Below are positions 32,855 through 35,394 of a stretch of 35,394 nucleotides of DNA, in pieces (positions within the stretch are counted from its first letter, which is position 1; every line of letters begins with the position of its first letter). The notes below the pieces were generated by a model that saw nothing but the letters and a program-made list of their open reading frames with translations, was not told the origin of the DNA and ran no database searches. The position numbers and the translations under genes were made by a program. Source of the stretch: Clostridiales bacterium (GTDB lineage: Bacteria > Bacillota > Clostridia > Oscillospirales > CAG-272); the NCBI GenBank assembly GCA_024693345.1, contig JAILLB010000099.1, positions 1-35,394 on the forward strand, written 5' to 3'.

Positions 32855-35394
32855 ATGAGCACAATCAAGACTATTCCGAATACACCCGTCATATCCAGAT
32901 TTTCTGCACCTTGGGATGCAGATTGCTGGTATTATCTGAGAGAAAAACTTGCTAATGGATCATCCATATATTCAAACACCGATATCGTCATCACAGAATT
33001 GCCCGAAGATTACTCGGGTCTAGATTACATTGTGACTTTTGACTCAAAATCCAGTGGGATTGACGATCATCAGGAATCAGATTTTTATGTTGAAAGAAAA
33101 TCCACAGTGTATGTAGCTTTTGACTCGGAAGGTGTAAAGTGTGGAGTGCTTCCGAAAGAATACGAAGGCTGGAAAAAAGAAAAATCCGTCATAAAGGCTT
33201 CAAACAAAACAACATACAAGGTATATTCAAAGGAATTTGATGCCAAGTCACATATTATTCTGCCGGGATTTGAAGGGGATTACCGTCAGTATTTTGTTTT
33301 TGCAAAGGCAGTTGAAACAGAGACCCCCGTTCCGTTTTCGGAGATTGCTGAAATTCCGAATGCGAAATATGAGCTTTTGGACAAGAAAGAGTACAAATCT
33401 TACGTATCATGTGTGTTTAGCGGAGATCCGGCGGAAAGCGGTTTAAAGTTTTCCGGAAAGTATTCAATTGAGCCTTCAGTCTTTGATGAAAACAAGATGA
33501 CTTGCGTTCTGAGCCCGAAAGCATCTGTATCTTTCAAACCCGGAAAGGGAAGATATGAAATCCGAACAGATGTCATTTCCGGAAAAGGCAAATCCAGAAT
33601 ATTCGGACTTGACGTCATTGACGGAAAAGTGTATTGTGCAGAGAAACTGCTGTGCAAGAATAAAAAGGGCACGGTTTTGTCAATCAGTTTGGATTGTGAT
33701 ACTGAAAAGAAAACAACAACATATTTTGTCAACCACGTAAAAGCCGAAACTGTGAGCGGAAATGCAGATATATCTATCAAGAGCATTGAGGGAAAACTTG
33801 TTGTCAACAACATATATGTTTCGGATTTCACTGAAGAATATATTGACGATATAGAGTTCGACGAAAAAGTCCTCATGAAAAAGACAAAGGGTGTCAAGAC
33901 CAATGTCGTGGATTTCCCGTTCAAAGAAAACAAAAGTCTGGAAATAACTGCTGTAAACAATGGTTCGGTAACAATTGCACACAGCAAAATATCCGAAGGA
34001 ATCACATGTTCAGATTCAAGAATATTTGTTCAGTCAGACAAGAGCTGTGTTGCCATAAGTCTGCTTGACGGAGAGTCAAATGTTGTTTGTGCCATGGCAT
34101 TTTATGCTAATACCGTTTTCGACCGTCAAAAAGGCTCCTGGAGACGACTTCTCGGTGAAGTGGCACCACATTGCTACTATCCTGCAGGCAACTGGTATGA
34201 CGTTAAATTCGTGGTCGACAGCGATAAAGGAACATATGACCTTTGGGTCGATGGTGCAAAGTTGTCATCCGGAAAGAAACTCCTCACAAATGAATCCGTT
34301 GTCTGTGCAACAAACTATTCTCTCAGCACTGGAACAGTATACATAAACAGACTCAGAGTTAGCGACACCGGAAGCTTTTCAAGAAGAGTGTTTAACGGTA
34401 AAGTTTTCAACGTCAAAGATTACGGAGCCAAAGGCAACGGAAAGACACTGGATACTAAAGCCATACAGAAAGCAATAGATGCTGCAGCTTACACAGGCGG
34501 CACGGTGCTTGTTGAAGGCGGAACATTCTTCTCGGGTGAGATAAGACTGAAATCGGATATGACCCTGTATGTCGATGAAGATGCAGTTATACTCGGAACA
34601 CATGACCACAAAGAATATCCTTTGAGAGAACCGGGACCGTCTCTGTGTGCACATAGACAGCTCGGACGCGGACTTCTTTACGGGGAGAGAATAACAAACA
34701 TTACCATAACAGGAGGCGGCATGCTCGATGGTAACGGATTGTACAGGTTCAAAATGAACGATCCGTTTTCCGACAGGCGAACAGAAGACGCAAGACCGGA
34801 TATTGTGTATATTACATATTCAGACGGGATTGTCATAAAAGACATCAACTTCAGGAGAAGTTCATTCTGGACAGTCGTACCTCTTTCATCAAGAAATATT
34901 ACAATCAAAAACCTCAAACTCGACTGTCAGAACACACCTAACAGAGACGGAATAGACCCTGTTGACTGTTCGGATATGACAATATACGGATGCAATGTTA
35001 TGGCGGGTGACGACGGACTCTGCTTTAAGAGTTCAGATTTATACGGCTGCAAGAACATTGACGTATATGACATGAGTATTCAGAGTCTTGCTTCGGCTAT
35101 CAAGTTCGGAACTGATACATATTATTCACTTGAAGATTTAAGGGTAAGAGATGTATTTGTTAAAAACGTAAACAGATGCGCCGTATCGCTGGAATCGGTT
35201 GACGGAGCTGAAGTTAAAAACGTATTCTTTGACAGAATTGATGTAACCGATGCCGCAGCACCTGTATACATAGTGACCGGTATAAGGAACAGATTGCCTA
35301 AGGGAATAACAAAAGTCAGAGTGAGCAAGATGAAAGGCGTGACGTTCAAAAACATAAACGCAAGATCACCGAGAACATTCGGACATCCTCTCCC
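32855..35394 (+). CDS. Large GH28 (polygalacturonase-type) glycosidase with LamG-like domain, 3' end outside window
   Basis: One open frame of at least 846 codons that runs off the window. Start ATG with GAGAGG 8 nt upstream and a promoter 34 nt before. Residues 1 to about 380 are beta-rich and unrecognised (begins MSTIKTIPNTPVISRF; no signal peptide). About 380-510 look like a concanavalin A/LamG fold (AMAFYANTVFDRQ, NWYDVKFVVDSDKGTYDLWVDG). From about 517 on a pectate-lyase-type right-handed beta helix begins (VFNVKDYGAKGNG, DTKAIQKAIDAA). GH28 catalytic motifs are NRDGID (Asp 698) and GDDGLCFKS (Asp 719/720), followed by ASAIKFGTD in place of the usual GHG. It should cleave galacturonan-like polymers. 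Lack of a signal peptide suggests cytoplasmic work on imported oligomers. Confidence 0.85.
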   Translation, partial: MSTIKTIPNTPVISRFSAPWDADCWYYLREKLANGSSIYSNTDIVITELPEDYSGLDYIVTFDSKSSGIDDHQESDFYVERKSTVYVAFDSEGVKCGVLPKEYEGWKKEKSVIKASNKTTYKVYSKEFDAKSHIILPGFEGDYRQYFVFAKAVETETPVPFSEIAEIPNAKYELLDKKEYKSYVSCVFSGDPAESGLKFSGKYSIEPSVFDENKMTCVLSPKASVSFKPGKGRYEIRTDVISGKGKSRIFGLDVIDGKVYCAEKLLCKNKKGTVLSISLDCDTEKKTTTYFVNHVKAETVSGNADISIKSIEGKLVVNNIYVSDFTEEYIDDIEFDEKVLMKKTKGVKTNVVDFPFKENKSLEITAVNNGSVTIAHSKISEGITCSDSRIFVQSDKSCVAISLLDGESNVVCAMAFYANTVFDRQKGSWRRLLGEVAPHCYYPAGNWYDVKFVVDSDKGTYDLWVDGAKLSSGKKLLTNESVVCATNYSLSTGTVYINRLRVSDTGSFSRRVFNGKVFNVKDYGAKGNGKTLDTKAIQKAIDAAAYTGGTVLVEGGTFFSGEIRLKSDMTLYVDEDAVILGTHDHKEYPLREPGPSLCAHRQLGRGLLYGERITNITITGGGMLDGNGLYRFKMNDPFSDRRTEDARPDIVYITYSDGIVIKDINFRRSSFWTVVPLSSRNITIKNLKLDCQNTPNRDGIDPVDCSDMTIYGCNVMAGDDGLCFKSSDLYGCKNIDVYDMSIQSLASAIKFGTDTYYSLEDLRVRDVFVKNVNRCAVSLESVDGAEVKNVFFDRIDVTDAAAPVYIVTGIRNRLPKGITKVRVSKMKGVTFKNINARSPRTFGHPL

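Noticed and set aside
33400-34005. 201-codon minus-strand open frame and smaller plus-strand frames inside the region 32855-35394
   Set aside because: They lie across the long GH28-domain frame, which has a promoter, Shine-Dalgarno site and family motifs. The frames have low-complexity Ser/Phe-rich products.
1-35394. Mobile elements, prophage, CRISPR arrays or tRNA genes
   Set aside because: Looked for transposase or integrase motifs, spaced direct repeats and cloverleaf ends; none could be supported.

Overview
The window looks like a chromosomal segment of a Clostridia-type Firmicute (Bacillota), probably an uncultured gut lineage. The evidence is sequence only: strong Shine-Dalgarno sites, near-consensus sigma-A promoters, heavy AGA use for arginine, lipoproteins with Thr-rich linkers, a LytR-CpsA-Psr protein, and the gene orders yqeK/lcp/rsfS/leuS and DUF512/der/plsY. 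I see no tRNA, rRNA, CRISPR array, insertion sequence, prophage or replication origin.

Layout. (1) 1-9213, housekeeping: yqeK (5' end cut off), an LCP protein, rsfS and leuS; then yceD-rpmF; then a DUF512 radical-SAM-like protein, der and a divergent PlsY; then rpsT. (2) 9234-11823: a zinc/cadmium efflux operon (HMA chaperone, PIB-2 ATPase, ArsR/SmtB sensor) with an ArsR-type operator at its promoter. (3) 11898-16966: a LysR regulator, then a methionine-uptake operon metN-metI-metQ-M20 amidohydrolase. Between promoter and metN lies a 25-codon, Met-rich leader ORF followed by mutually exclusive antiterminator and terminator hairpins. The metQ product has its two halves in swapped order (circular permutation). 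(4) 16998-20981: a heterodimeric ABC exporter with one degenerate ATP site, followed by a 56-codon ORF. (5) 21031-21765, minus strand: a Tyr/Ser-phosphatase-like protein. (6) 21848-27069: three consecutive surface lipoproteins with Thr-rich stalks (LamG; LamG plus esterase; ADP-ribosylglycohydrolase-like plus PKD-like and two discoidin-like domains). (7) 27085-29607, minus strand: a PlsC-like acyltransferase with a zinc ribbon, cotranscribed with a lipoprotein ending in a barnase-like ribonuclease domain. (8) 29611-32742, minus strand: a SERCA-like P-type ATPase behind a yybP-ykoY (Mn2+) riboswitch and terminator. (9) 32792 to the end: a large unfinished ORF with LamG-like and GH28 (polygalacturonase) domains.

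How the parts work together. The methionine block appears self-contained: importer, deacylating peptidase, and a cis-acting leader that would read Met-tRNA charging through ribosome stalling. The zinc block is a standard sensor/exporter loop. The Mn2+ riboswitch in front of a Ca2+-type ATPase points to Mn2+ (or Ca2+/Mn2+) export. Regions 6, 7 and 9 encode surface or polymer-active proteins (carbohydrate-binding folds, esterase, glycosidase, RNase), consistent with scavenging polymers in a gut or plant-fibre habitat; this last point is inference.

The two observations most worth following up are the methionine leader/attenuator and the circularly permuted MetQ, both in the same operon.
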